The position numbers were made by a program, and so were the translations under genes. DNA of 64,000 nucleotides, from contig CAWIPO010000007.1 of the NCBI GenBank assembly GCA_963838095.1, positions 1 through 64,000 of the forward strand. The letters are read 5' to 3'. Shown in pieces: positions 43,055 to 51,310 of this stretch (its first letter is position 1; each line of letters starts with the position of its first letter). The DNA is from CAWCGU01 sp963838095 (GTDB lineage Bacteria; Actinomycetota; Thermoleophilia; Solirubrobacterales; 70-9). The notes beneath the pieces were generated by a model, which saw nothing but the letters and a program-made list of their open reading frames with translations, searched no databases and had not been told where the DNA came from.

Positions 43055-43450
43055 TCAGACCTCGTAGGTCGTCAGCTCGAGGCGGTGTCCGTCGGGGTCG
43101 GCGAAGTAGATCGAGTGGGCGGTGCCGTGGTCGGAAAAGGTGAACTCGATCGCGCGCTCGCCGAGCTCGGCCTGCGCGGCTTCGAAGGCGGCGCGATCGA
43201 CCCTGAATGCGATGTGGTGGAAGTGGCTCGGCGCGGGCGACGCGCCGTCCTCGCCCTCAGCCGGGAACAGCGCCAGGCCGCTGGCTTCCGAGGCGACTAT
43301 CCGCGGTGGGTCCCACTCCGGGTGCACGCGTTCGAGGGCAAGCACCTCGATGAAGAAGCGCTCGGAACGGTCCAGGTCGGAAACGGTGATCGCGACGTGG
43401 TCGAGACCCTGGGTGCGAAAGCCCGCCAAGCCGGCCCGACCCCCTACCAC
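43055..43450 (-). CDS. VOC/glyoxalase-family protein
   Basis: 131 residues with two beta-alpha-beta-beta-beta units. LDHVAITVSDLDRSERFFIEVLAL carries the first metal His; SHFHHIAFRVDRAAFEAAQAEL the second half; HSIYFADPDGHRLEL is the C-terminal motif with metal-binding Glu. The family contains dioxygenases, glyoxalases and fosfomycin-resistance enzymes, and the substrate is unknown. GTG 43450 overlaps the end of cysM (the TAG sits at 43446-43444), so the pair is translated together. Confidence 0.85.
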   Translation of the reverse strand: MVGGRAGLAGFRTQGLDHVAITVSDLDRSERFFIEVLALERVHPEWDPPRIVASEASGLALFPAEGEDGASPAPSHFHHIAFRVDRAAFEAAQAELGERAIEFTFSDHGTAHSIYFADPDGHRLELTTYEV

Positions 43451-44412
43451 CAAACGGTGGAGTCGATGTCCTCGAGCTCGTCGACGGACTTCGTGTAGAC
43501 GCCCGAGGAGAGGTACTTCCAGCCGTCGTCGGGGACGAGGAAGACGACGTTTCCGTGATCCAGCTCGCCGGCGATCCGGTCGGCGACGAAGGCGATCGCC
43601 CCCGAGGAGACTCCGGCGAACAGGCCCTCCTCGCGCAGCAGCTTCTGGGTCCAGACGATCGCGTCGCGGTTGGAGACCATGATCTTGCGGTCGAGCAGGG
43701 TGAGGTCGATGATCGGCGGGATGAAGCCGTCGTCGAGCGAGCGCAGGCCGGAAACGTCCTCGCCCTGCATCGGCTCGGCGGCGACGATCTTCGTCTGGGG
43801 GTCGTTTTCCTTCAGCCGGCGGCCGTTGCCCATCAGCGTCCCCCCCGTCCCGAGGCCGCCGACGAACGCGGCGACCTCGTCGAGCTCCTCGAGGATCTCG
43901 GGCGCGGTGCCGTCGTAGTGGGCGCGGGGGTTGGCCTCGTTCCCGTACTGGTAGGGCATGTAGTAGGAGGCATCGCCCTCCGCCATCTCGAGCGCGAGCT
44001 CGACGGCGCCGTTGGAGCCCTTGGCGCCCTCGGAGTAGACGATCTCGGCGTCCCACATCCGCAGCAGCTGGGTGCGCTCCTCGGTGACGTTGTCGGGCAT
44101 CACCACCTTCAGCGGGTAGCCCTTGCGGCGGCAGATCATCGCCAGCGAGATGCCTGTGTTCCCGGAGGTCGGCTCGAGGATCGTCTGGCCGGGCGCGATC
44201 GCCCCCTCCGCCTCGGCGGCATCGATCATCGACTTCGCGACCCGGTCCTTCACGGACCCGGTCGGGTTACGCCCCTCGAGCTTGGCGAAGATGCGCACGC
44301 CCGGCTTCGGCGAGAGCCGCGGCAGCTCGACCAGAGGCGTGTGCCCGATCGCCTCGAGGACGTTCTCGAAGCGGCCGCCGCACGGCCGGTTGAGGAGGGA
44401 GTCCTCGAGCAT
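43444..44412 (-). CDS. cysM: Cysteine synthase, CysM/O-phosphoserine sulfhydrylase-like
   Basis: A PLP-dependent cysteine synthase of 322 residues. The PLP lysine is in NPTGSVKDRVAKSM, the substrate loop is EPTSGNTGISLAM, and GLGTGGTLMGNGR binds the PLP phosphate. The sequence resembles mycobacterial CysM more than CysK: YQYGNEANPRAHYDGT, an Arg in SGLRSLDDGFIPP at the position that selects O-phosphoserine, GWKYLSSGVYTKS and the C-terminal STVWW. CysM uses the thiocarboxylated CysO protein as sulfur donor; a Mec-like peptidase lies at 36322. It is divergent from the ABC importer. Confidence 0.88.
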   Translation of the reverse strand: MLEDSLLNRPCGGRFENVLEAIGHTPLVELPRLSPKPGVRIFAKLEGRNPTGSVKDRVAKSMIDAAEAEGAIAPGQTILEPTSGNTGISLAMICRRKGYPLKVVMPDNVTEERTQLLRMWDAEIVYSEGAKGSNGAVELALEMAEGDASYYMPYQYGNEANPRAHYDGTAPEILEELDEVAAFVGGLGTGGTLMGNGRRLKENDPQTKIVAAEPMQGEDVSGLRSLDDGFIPPIIDLTLLDRKIMVSNRDAIVWTQKLLREEGLFAGVSSGAIAFVADRIAGELDHGNVVFLVPDDGWKYLSSGVYTKSVDELEDIDSTVWW

Positions 44413-44526
44413 CGCTTCAAAAAGTGTAGTCCCCACAACCCCGGTGTTGGATATGTTGGGGGCAGTCAAACCGGGGCGACGGCGGAGCCGAGCGCCCAGC
44501 CGAACGTTGGGAGCTGAGAAGAGAAG

Positions 44527-45378
44527 ATGAGAGGAACTCGCATTTGGATGCTGCTGTCGCTTGCCGCCGTGCTCGCGATCGGGATGATCGCCGCCGGCTG
44601 TGGGGACGACGACGAGACCACCACTGGCGGCGACGGAGCAGAGGTGGAGACCCTCGAGGAGGGCGTCCTCTCGGTGGGAATTGATACGCCGTATCCGCCC
44701 TTCGACATCGGCACTGACCCGGAGGACCTTTCCGGCTACGACGTCGAGGTGATGAACGGCATCGCGGAAGAAATCGGGCTCGAGGTCGAATACACAGTCA
44801 CCGGTTTCGGCACGATCTTCCGCGACACGGCCAACGGTCAGTTCGATACCGCTGCGGCGGCGTCGGACATCACCGAGGAGCGCGAGCGGGTCGTCGACTT
44901 CACCGATCCGTACTACAGAAGCACGACTGCCCTGATCGTTCCGGAGGGCTCGGACATCGCGGATGTCGATGATCTGTCGGGCGCCATCGTCGCGGTCCAG
45001 GATGGGACCAGTCAGCAGGATCTCGCGGAGGACGAGACGGACGCGGCCGAGGTCCGGGGATTCCCGCAAGCCTCCCCCGCGCTCGCCGCTCTCTTCACCG
45101 GGCAGGCCGACGCGGTGCTGATCGACCAGGCAACGGCCGTCGACGCCATCAAGGGCGAGGAGGGGTTCGAGGTCTCGGTCGTGCAGGAGATCCCGACCGA
45201 CGTCTTCTTCGGCTTTGCCGTCGCTCCGACCAACGATGGACTGCGCGAGGCGATGAACGAAGCCTTGGCGACCCTGAAGGAGAACGGGACGATCACCGAG
45301 CTCTACGCCAAGTACTTCGATGGAGCCGAGCCACCCGAAGACGTGCTCACCGGGTCCAACGAGCTCCTCACCGAGTAG
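44527..45378 (+). CDS. Amino-acid ABC transporter substrate-binding lipoprotein
   Basis: A 283-residue periplasmic-binding-type protein anchored by a lipid: the signal peptide ends in the lipobox IAAGC with the modified Cys at residue 25. The family-3 (polar amino acid) solute-binding fold is recognised by LSVGIDTPYPPFDIG, LSGYDVEVMNGIAEEIGLEVEYTVTGF, FDTAAAASDITEERERVVDFTDPYY and ALKENGTITELYAKYF near the end. A Shine-Dalgarno-like GAGAAGAGAAG precedes ATG 44527. First gene of a three-gene importer operon. Confidence 0.93.
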   Translation: MRGTRIWMLLSLAAVLAIGMIAAGCGDDDETTTGGDGAEVETLEEGVLSVGIDTPYPPFDIGTDPEDLSGYDVEVMNGIAEEIGLEVEYTVTGFGTIFRDTANGQFDTAAAASDITEERERVVDFTDPYYRSTTALIVPEGSDIADVDDLSGAIVAVQDGTSQQDLAEDETDAAEVRGFPQASPALAALFTGQADAVLIDQATAVDAIKGEEGFEVSVVQEIPTDVFFGFAVAPTNDGLREAMNEALATLKENGTITELYAKYFDGAEPPEDVLTGSNELLTE

Positions 45379-45485
45379 CCGGCCAGCCGGAAGCGGAGAT
45401 CTGTAGAAGCGAAGGGGCGTCGACGGCGCCCTCGCTCGTCGTGCAGCGGATAGGTTGGGTTAACCCCTAATCGGGAGGTTTATCC

Positions 45486-46277
45486 ATGGACTTCATCATC
45501 GACTACTACTTCAATTGGTCGATCGTCAAGGACAACTTCGACTTCGTTCTCGAAGGCTTCTTCGAGACGATCAAGTTGTCGCTGGTCAGCGGGGCACTCT
45601 CACTGCTCTGGGGACTCGTCCTCGCGGTCCTCCGGCAGCTTCCCGGCCGCGGGCTGGCCCCGGTGCGGTGGATCACCATCGCCTACATCGACGCGTTCCG
45701 CGGGATCCCGGCGCTGCTGGTCCTCTTCCTTGTGTCCGGCTTCCTGGCGTCCGCTCAGATCGACGGCCTGCTGCCGGAGTCGATCGGGCTCCCCACATGG
45801 CTCGGACAGCCGACTTGGTTCTGGTACGGCGTCATCGGGCTGACCCTCACCTACGGCGCGTACATGGCCGAGGTCTACCGGGCGGGGATCGAGGCCGTTC
45901 CGAATGGTCAGATGGAGGCGGCACGATCACTTGGAATGAGCCACGGCAAAGCGATGCGCCACGTGATCGTCCCGCAGGCGGTGCGCAAGGTGATCCCGCC
46001 CCTGCTCAACGACTTCATCGCGTTGACGAAGGACACCTCCCTCGTCTACGCCATCGGCGGGTCGGAGGTTGTTGACGCCGGCTTCGACGTCCAGTCGGAC
46101 ACCTTCAACGGATCTGCTCTCACCCTCGGAGCGATCTTCTTCCTCATCGTCACCATCCCGCTCGCGAGGCTGGTCGACGTGCTGATCGCCCGACAGCAGG
46201 AAAAGACCGAGCGCGGTGGCGGCGGAGGCGAGGGCATGGAGCCGGCGCCCACGCCCACCGGGATGGTCGGTACTTAG
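45486..46277 (+). CDS. Amino-acid ABC transporter permease
   Basis: The 263-residue permease of the HisMQ type. Its transmembrane segments include FFETIKLSLVSGALSLLWGLVLAVL and the EAA loop EAVPNGQMEAARSLGMSHGKAMRHVIVPQAVRKVIPPLLNDF that contacts the ATPase. A Gly/Glu-rich C-terminal tail follows. It sits 107 bp after the binding-protein gene, a gap with a short GGGTTAACCC palindrome at 45457-45466 and a good ribosome-binding site (GGGAGG at 45473-45478). A single permease gene implies a homodimer in the membrane. Confidence 0.93.
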   Translation: MDFIIDYYFNWSIVKDNFDFVLEGFFETIKLSLVSGALSLLWGLVLAVLRQLPGRGLAPVRWITIAYIDAFRGIPALLVLFLVSGFLASAQIDGLLPESIGLPTWLGQPTWFWYGVIGLTLTYGAYMAEVYRAGIEAVPNGQMEAARSLGMSHGKAMRHVIVPQAVRKVIPPLLNDFIALTKDTSLVYAIGGSEVVDAGFDVQSDTFNGSALTLGAIFFLIVTIPLARLVDVLIARQQEKTERGGGGGEGMEPAPTPTGMVGT

Positions 46278-46280
46278 GCG

Positions 46281-47060
46281 ATGACGACGGAGATCCAGGC
46301 AACCCCGGAAAGCGGCGCCGGCGGACAGGTGCTGCGCCTCGTCGACGTGCACAAGCGCTTCGGGCGCCTCGAGGTCCTGCGTGGCATCAACCTGGACATC
46401 GACCGCGGCGAGGTCGCTTGTGTGATCGGACCGAGTGGTTCGGGCAAGTCGACGTTGCTTCGCTGTGTCAACCTGCTGGCGCCGCCGGATTCGGGCCGGA
46501 TCTTGCTCGAGGGCGAGGAGATCACCGGGCCCGGCAACGATGGGATCGATTTCGTTCGCCGCCGCGTCGGGATCGTGTTCCAGGAGTTCAACCTGTTCCC
46601 GCACAAGAACGCGTTGGAGAACGTGACCCTCGCCCAGGAGAAGGTTCTCGGGCGCAAGACCGATGAGGCGCGCTCGACGGCAAAGGCGCTGCTCGTGCGG
46701 GTGGGCCTAGAGGACAAGATGGAGGAATACCCCGACCGGCTCTCCGGCGGCCAGCAGCAACGCGTCGCGATCGCCCGGGCGCTGGCGATGGACCCGCACG
46801 TGATGCTGTTCGACGAGGTGACGAGCGCGCTCGACCCGGAGCTGATCAAGGAGGTGCTCGACGTGATCAGGGAGCTTGTCCGCGAGGGGATGACGATGCT
46901 TGTCGTCACCCACGAGATGGGCTTCGCCCGAGAGGTCGGCGATCAGGTCGTGTTCATGGACGAGGGCGTAATCGTCGAACAGGGCCCGCCGGACGACGTC
47001 CTCGGCTCGCCGCAGAACGAGCGCACCCAGCGCTTCATCGGGCGGATCCTCGAGCACTAG
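46281..47060 (+). CDS. Amino-acid ABC transporter ATP-binding protein
   Basis: A GlnQ/HisP-type ATPase of 259 residues with all motifs: Walker A GPSGSGKST, Q-loop VFQEFNLFPHKNALENV, signature LSGGQQQRVAIARAL, Walker B VMLFDEVTSALDPE and the switch VTHEMGFAREVGD. It starts 3 bp after the permease stop and its stop overlaps the convergent flippase-like gene by 4 bp. With the two genes before it this is a complete importer for polar amino acids, probably acidic or glutamine-like, though specificity cannot be read off. Confidence 0.95.
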   Translation: MTTEIQATPESGAGGQVLRLVDVHKRFGRLEVLRGINLDIDRGEVACVIGPSGSGKSTLLRCVNLLAPPDSGRILLEGEEITGPGNDGIDFVRRRVGIVFQEFNLFPHKNALENVTLAQEKVLGRKTDEARSTAKALLVRVGLEDKMEEYPDRLSGGQQQRVAIARALAMDPHVMLFDEVTSALDPELIKEVLDVIRELVREGMTMLVVTHEMGFAREVGDQVVFMDEGVIVEQGPPDDVLGSPQNERTQRFIGRILEH

Positions 47061-48007
47061 GACTCCGCCAGACTCGCGCGCTCGCCCGATGTGAGCAGGG
47101 CGACGGCGCCCGGCAGGGTCGCCAGCGCCAGCGCGACGACGGTCAACAGCGACAGCACCGTCGCGTCGGCGGCCGAGACGCCGACCGTGTCGAGCAGGAC
47201 GATGAAGCTGCCCTCCCGGACGCCGAACCCGGCGAGGGAGATCGGGAACAGGGTGGCGACGAGGACGAGCGGGAGCACGACGGCGATCAATGCGTAGGAG
47301 AGATCCAGCTCCAGCGACCGGGCGAGCATCCAGGTGGAGGTGACGGCCACCGCCTGGAAGGCGAACCCAAGCGCCACCACGATCACGATCAGGCGCGTGT
47401 CGCGCTCGTAGCCGACCAGCGTCTCCCGGACCTCTCGTGCCCATGGTCGTATGCGCTCCGGTAGCAGCCGACCGGGGCTCCGCGTCCGGAGCGCCACCAG
47501 GACGACCGCAACTCCGACCGCCGCAGCGACGGCCGCGACGACGATCAGCAGCTCGAGGTCAGCCGGGACCTCATTCGACAGCAGTGCCGCGACCACCCCG
47601 ACGACGAGCAGGCAGCCGATCGAGGAGGCCCTGTCCACGAAAACCGCGGTGATCGTGCGGGCGAGCGCGGGGCCACTGCGCGCGATCACCAGGGTCCGCG
47701 CGGCATCGCCCCCGAAGCCCGTGGGGAGGAAGTTGTTGGCGAACCCCCCGATCCAGTAGGCGCGAAAGCTCTGCCGAAGGCTGACCTCCAGTCCCGCGGC
47801 CAGCAGCAGCGTGTGCCAGCGAACGGCGCCGATCGCGAGCATCCCGGCGAGCACAGCGACACCCGCCGCGAACCAGCCCCACGAGCCATCGTCAAGCGCG
47901 TCGCCGACGGCGGCCCAGTCGAGGGTGAGCGCGATCACGCTCAGGAGTCCCACGGTGACCAATAGCCGGAAGGGAAACGAGGTCACGATCGCGGCCAGGC
48001 GGTGCAC
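47057..48007 (-). CDS. Flippase-like integral membrane protein (UPF0104/LPG-synthase TM family)
   Basis: A 316-residue protein with about eight hydrophobic segments. The family signature region is SFRAYWIGGFANNFLPTGFGGDAARTLVIAR and, near the end, VLPLVLVATLFPISLAGFGVREGSFIVLL. Members include AglD and the membrane part of lysylphosphatidylglycerol synthase, often found in polysaccharide and lipid-glycosylation clusters. Here it borders the polysaccharide region and starts 64 bp from the divergent GT2/methyltransferase gene, so a role in surface glycolipid formation is likely but not proven. The start is GTG 48007. Confidence 0.85.
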   Translation of the reverse strand: MHRLAAIVTSFPFRLLVTVGLLSVIALTLDWAAVGDALDDGSWGWFAAGVAVLAGMLAIGAVRWHTLLLAAGLEVSLRQSFRAYWIGGFANNFLPTGFGGDAARTLVIARSGPALARTITAVFVDRASSIGCLLVVGVVAALLSNEVPADLELLIVVAAVAAAVGVAVVLVALRTRSPGRLLPERIRPWAREVRETLVGYERDTRLIVIVVALGFAFQAVAVTSTWMLARSLELDLSYALIAVVLPLVLVATLFPISLAGFGVREGSFIVLLDTVGVSAADATVLSLLTVVALALATLPGAVALLTSGERASLAES

Positions 48008-48071
48008 GCGGCAAGCGTACGGGTGCCTGCGGCACCAACGGCCTTCGGGATAGGCCCTAAATTTGCGGCCG

Positions 48072-50045
48072 ATGATCTCGGTGGTGATTCCGGTGCGAAA
48101 CGGCGGCGAGGACCTGCGCCGCTGCCTGGAGGCGATCGACGCGCAGCGGATCGACGACGAGGTCGAGGTGGTGGTCGTCGACTCCGCGTCGGAGGACGGC
48201 AGCCCAGAGCTCGCCCGCGCTCACGGTGCGCGCGTCGAGGAGATCGCTCTCGCCGACTTCAACCACGGCGCGACGCGCAACCTCGGTGCGGAGCTTGCGC
48301 GCGGGGACGTGCTCGTGTTCACGAGCCAGGACGCGCATGCCGAGAACGGCGACTGGCTTCGGAACCTGACGCGGCCGCTTGCCGAGGAGAACGGGACGGC
48401 GGGTGTGTACGGGCGCCAGCTCCCCCATGCCGGCGCGACGCCCCCGGAGCGTTTCTTCCTCGACTTCCTCTACGGCGACGAGTCGCGGCTGCAGCGCGCG
48501 GACGGCCCCGACGGCCTGACGATGGAGACGGTGCTGTTCTCGAACGTGAACGCGGCGATCCGGCGTGAGCACTGGGAGCGGCACCCGTTCGTCGACGACG
48601 TCGTGATGAGCGAGGACCAGGTTTGGGCCACCCAGGTGCTGCTCGAGGGCTACGCGCTTCGCTACGAGCCGACGGCGGCTGTCCGGCACTCGCACCGGTA
48701 CACGATCCGGGGCGCGTTCAAGCGCTTCTTCGACTCCGGCGCGTCCGCCGATCGCGCGTACCTGCCCGGCTCGGGAGCGGCCGAGAGCGCGCTGCGCTCC
48801 CGCGCCGCGCGCTACGCGCGAGAGGAGCTGGCGTGGATGCTGCGCGAGGGACACGCGCTGTGGATCCCGTACGCGGCGGTGTACGAGCTGGCGAAATACG
48901 CGGGGCTGCGGGCGGGGACGCAGCATCGGAGGCTGCCGGCGTCGGTGAAGCGGAGGCTGAGCGCGCATCCGGCGTATTGGGGCTCCGAAGCTGATCGAAG
49001 GGACGAAAGCACCGAGAGGGGGAGGGACGCAACGGATGAGTCGACTTTTCCGGATATGGGTCGCTATGCGACCCAAAGTCGGAAAACTCGCTCGGACGGC
49101 GAACTCGTGGACTCGCCCGTGCCCTTGCAATGCGTGGCGTGCGGTGGCGAGCTGCATGCGTGGTTGGTGGCCGAACCGCAGGAGCCCACGTTGCGCAACC
49201 GGTATTTCCTCTTTCGATGCTCGACCTGCGGCACCGCAAGTACTGCGGGCAAGGTCGAGGCCGGCCTGCATGACGTCGGCGTGTATGAAGCGGAGACCCC
49301 TCGGCTCTCACCGCTGATCGAAGCCGTCCGCCGCGCCTACGAGCGCCAGCGGCTTCGAATCCTTCGGCGGGCGGTCCCGCCGCCGGCCCGGGTGCTAGAT
49401 GCCGGAGCGGGTCAGGGGCGCTTCGTCGTCGCCGCACTCGAGGCGGGGTACGAGGCGAGCGGCTTCGAGCCGTCGGAGGCGGGCGTTCGAACCGCGGCAT
49501 CGAGAGGGGTCGAGCTACAGCGCGCCGGCCTCGACGAGGCCGAGGTCGCGCCGCGAAGCCTGGAGGCGGTCACCGTCTCGCACGTGCTCGAGCATCTGAA
49601 TGACCCGGGTGCGGCGCTGGAGCGGATCGCAACCTGGTTGCGCCCGGGCGGCGTGCTGGTCGTCGGGGTGCCGAACATCGCCAGCGACCAGGCCAAGATC
49701 GCCGGCGGCCGCTGGCTGCACCTCGACGTCCCCCGGCACCGGCATCACTTCACCGTGGACGGTCTCGCGAGGCTGCTTGCCAAGCACGGATTCGCGATCG
49801 AGGACGAGTACCACCTGCTGATCGAGCACAACCCGTTCGGGATGTGGCAGTCCTGGGCCGACCGCCTCACCTCCACCCCGGCTTACGCCTACAACCTGGT
49901 GAAGCGGAACGCGCGGCTTAACGCGCGGGACCTGCTGGCGGCGGCTGCCGTGGCGTTGCTGGCTCCGCTCGCGATCCTTGCTGAGCTAGCCGCAGGTCTC
50001 CGGCGTCGCGGAGGGACCATCGTCGTCGTTGCACGTTTGCAGTAA
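48072..50045 (+). CDS. GT2 glycosyltransferase fused to a zinc-ribbon methyltransferase
   Basis: The 657-residue product joins two enzymes. Residues ~1-260 are a GT-A glycosyltransferase (ISVVIPVRNGGEDLRRCLEAID, SASEDGSPELARAHGA, FNHGATRNLGAELARGDVLVFTSQDAH with the metal-binding region, VMSEDQVWATQVL). Residues ~350-385 are a zinc ribbon (CVACG, CSTCG). A methyltransferase follows (RVLDAGAGQGRFVVAAL, SHVLEHLNDPGAALERI, GVPNIASDQAKIAGGRWLHLDVPRHRHHF) ending in a hydrophobic stretch. The linker at residues ~309-340 is encoded by composite palindromic element copy 2 and has no domain. ATG 48072 is preferred to TTG 48063. Confidence 0.85.
   Translation: MISVVIPVRNGGEDLRRCLEAIDAQRIDDEVEVVVVDSASEDGSPELARAHGARVEEIALADFNHGATRNLGAELARGDVLVFTSQDAHAENGDWLRNLTRPLAEENGTAGVYGRQLPHAGATPPERFFLDFLYGDESRLQRADGPDGLTMETVLFSNVNAAIRREHWERHPFVDDVVMSEDQVWATQVLLEGYALRYEPTAAVRHSHRYTIRGAFKRFFDSGASADRAYLPGSGAAESALRSRAARYAREELAWMLREGHALWIPYAAVYELAKYAGLRAGTQHRRLPASVKRRLSAHPAYWGSEADRRDESTERGRDATDESTFPDMGRYATQSRKTRSDGELVDSPVPLQCVACGGELHAWLVAEPQEPTLRNRYFLFRCSTCGTASTAGKVEAGLHDVGVYEAETPRLSPLIEAVRRAYERQRLRILRRAVPPPARVLDAGAGQGRFVVAALEAGYEASGFEPSEAGVRTAASRGVELQRAGLDEAEVAPRSLEAVTVSHVLEHLNDPGAALERIATWLRPGGVLVVGVPNIASDQAKIAGGRWLHLDVPRHRHHFTVDGLARLLAKHGFAIEDEYHLLIEHNPFGMWQSWADRLTSTPAYAYNLVKRNARLNARDLLAAAAVALLAPLAILAELAAGLRRRGGTIVVVARLQ
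48999..49090 (+). repeat. Composite palindromic element, copy 2 (in frame)
   Basis: Head AGGGACGAAAGCACCGAGAG then GGGGAGGGACGCAACG matches copy 1 at about 30 of 36 positions. The palindrome 49042-49090 has an inner perfect 8-bp stem TGGGTCGC-TAT-GCGACCCA and an outer stem TTTTCCG/CGGAAAA closed by CGA/TCG with one C-C mismatch. It is read through without a stop in the GT2-methyltransferase gene, coding for a charged linker. Confidence 0.8.
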
Positions 50046-50047
50046 GG

Positions 50048-50125
50048 GAGGGGGTCCCTGACGTTCCGTCGGATATAGCGACGCTTCGTGCGGGACCCCC
50101 TCTGTTAGTGCTGCCGTTCGTCCCT
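50048..50125 (-). repeat. Composite palindromic element, copy 4 (inverted), between convergent genes
   Basis: On the minus strand the head reads AGGGACGAACGGCAGCAC, then TAACAGAGGGGG, and the hairpin has perfect 11-bp outer arms (GAGGGGGTCCC, 50048-50058 and 50092-50102) with an inner CGTCG/CGACG stem and TAT at its centre. The head encodes the C-terminus and TAA of the leftward GT2 gene. The hairpin begins 2 bp after the TAA of the rightward fusion gene, so it can also act as a bidirectional terminator. Confidence 0.7.
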
Positions 50126-51310
50126 GTCCCGCCTCCTCAGCCCCAGAATCGAGAGGAAGAACGAGCCGAACACGATCTGGATCCCGAGCACGAGCAGCGT
50201 CAGGCCGGCCACCGCCAGCTTCTCCTCGCTCAGCTCGCCGAAGCCGCGGTCGAACCAGGTGATCGCGACCACGGCGCTGATCGCGAGCCCGGCGGCCAGC
50301 ACGGCAGCCGCCGAGCGAGCAGCCCGTGCTCGAGGCGCAAGCGGGCGCGCCAGCGGTCGAAGAGCGGGTCGTGCTCGCCGAGGTAGTAGGCCGCGTAGGT
50401 GCGGGCGAAGAGGCCGAACTGGATCACCTGGGCGCCGACGATCAGCAGCAGCGACGGAGGCGATCAGCGCGTGCAGGTCCACTCGCGGCCGAACAGGTCA
50501 CGCCGGCGAGGACGACCAGGCCGCCGATGAGCGCCCGCGAGCGACAGCAGCGCCGCCCGGGACGACGAACAGCCACGTCGGGCTGTGGACCAGCAGGAAG
50601 CGCAGGTGGCGCCAGCCGTCGGAGAACGAGGACAGCTTCGACTCGCCCCGGCGCGGGTGGTACTCGATCTGGATCTCGCGGATGTCGAGGCCCAGCTTCG
50701 AGGCCCGGATCACCCACTCGGAGGCGAACTCCATCCCGGTCGTGCGCAGGTCGAGCGCCGGCAGCAGGTCGCGGCGGAAGGCGCGCATCCCGCAGTGCGC
50801 GTCGGAGACGCCGGTGCGGAAGAAGAGGTTCAGGAGCCCGGTGAGGATCGGGTTGCCGACGTAGCGGTGAAGCCACGGCATCGCGCCCGGCGTGGATGTT
50901 CGCCATCCGGTTGCCGATCACCATGTCGGCGCCGTCGCTCGAGCGGCTCGAGGAAGCGCGGGATCTCGGTGAAGTCGTAGGTGTCGTCGGCGTCGCCCAT
51001 CAGCACGTAGTTGCCGCGGGCGGCGTCGAAGCCGGCCAGGTAGGCCGAGCCATATCCCTTGCGCGACTCGTGGACCACGCGAGCGCCCGCTCGTTCCGCC
51101 AGCTCAGGCGAGCCGTCGGTCGGAGCCGTTGTCGGCGACCACCACCTCGCCGTCGATCCCCGCTGCGCGCATCGTCTCCACGGCCTTGCGTACGACGATC
51201 TCGATCGAGTCGGCCTCGTTCAGGCACGGGATCACGACCGATATCGTCGGCTCACCGGCGTCGCGGGCAGGCTCAAGAGGGGCCTGCACGGTTGTTTCAG
51301 GACTGGCCAT
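50105..51310 (-). CDS. Polyprenol-phosphate sugar transferase (GT2, DPM1-like), many apparent frameshifts
   Basis: Pieces in several frames assemble into one ~400-residue protein: TISVVIPCLNEADSIEIVVRKAVETM and VVVADNGSD, then RVVHESRKGYGSAYLAGFDAARGNYVLMGDADDTYDFTEIPRFLE with the DxD metal site, MVIGNRMANIHAG, PWLHRYVGNPILTGLLNLFF, SDAHCGMRAFRRDLL, and a C-terminal pair of membrane helices (AAVLAAGLAISAVVAITW, LAVAGLTLLVLGIQIVFGSFFLSILGL). This matches transferases that charge undecaprenyl or dolichyl phosphate. At least five frame changes lie within 800 bp, which is worse than anywhere else in the window. It overlaps the start of the membrane GT gene by 14 bp. Confidence 0.7.

Noticed and set aside
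45457..45466. GGGTTAACCC palindrome before the permease gene
   Set aside because: Ten bases with no spacing to a promoter. Too short to call an operator.
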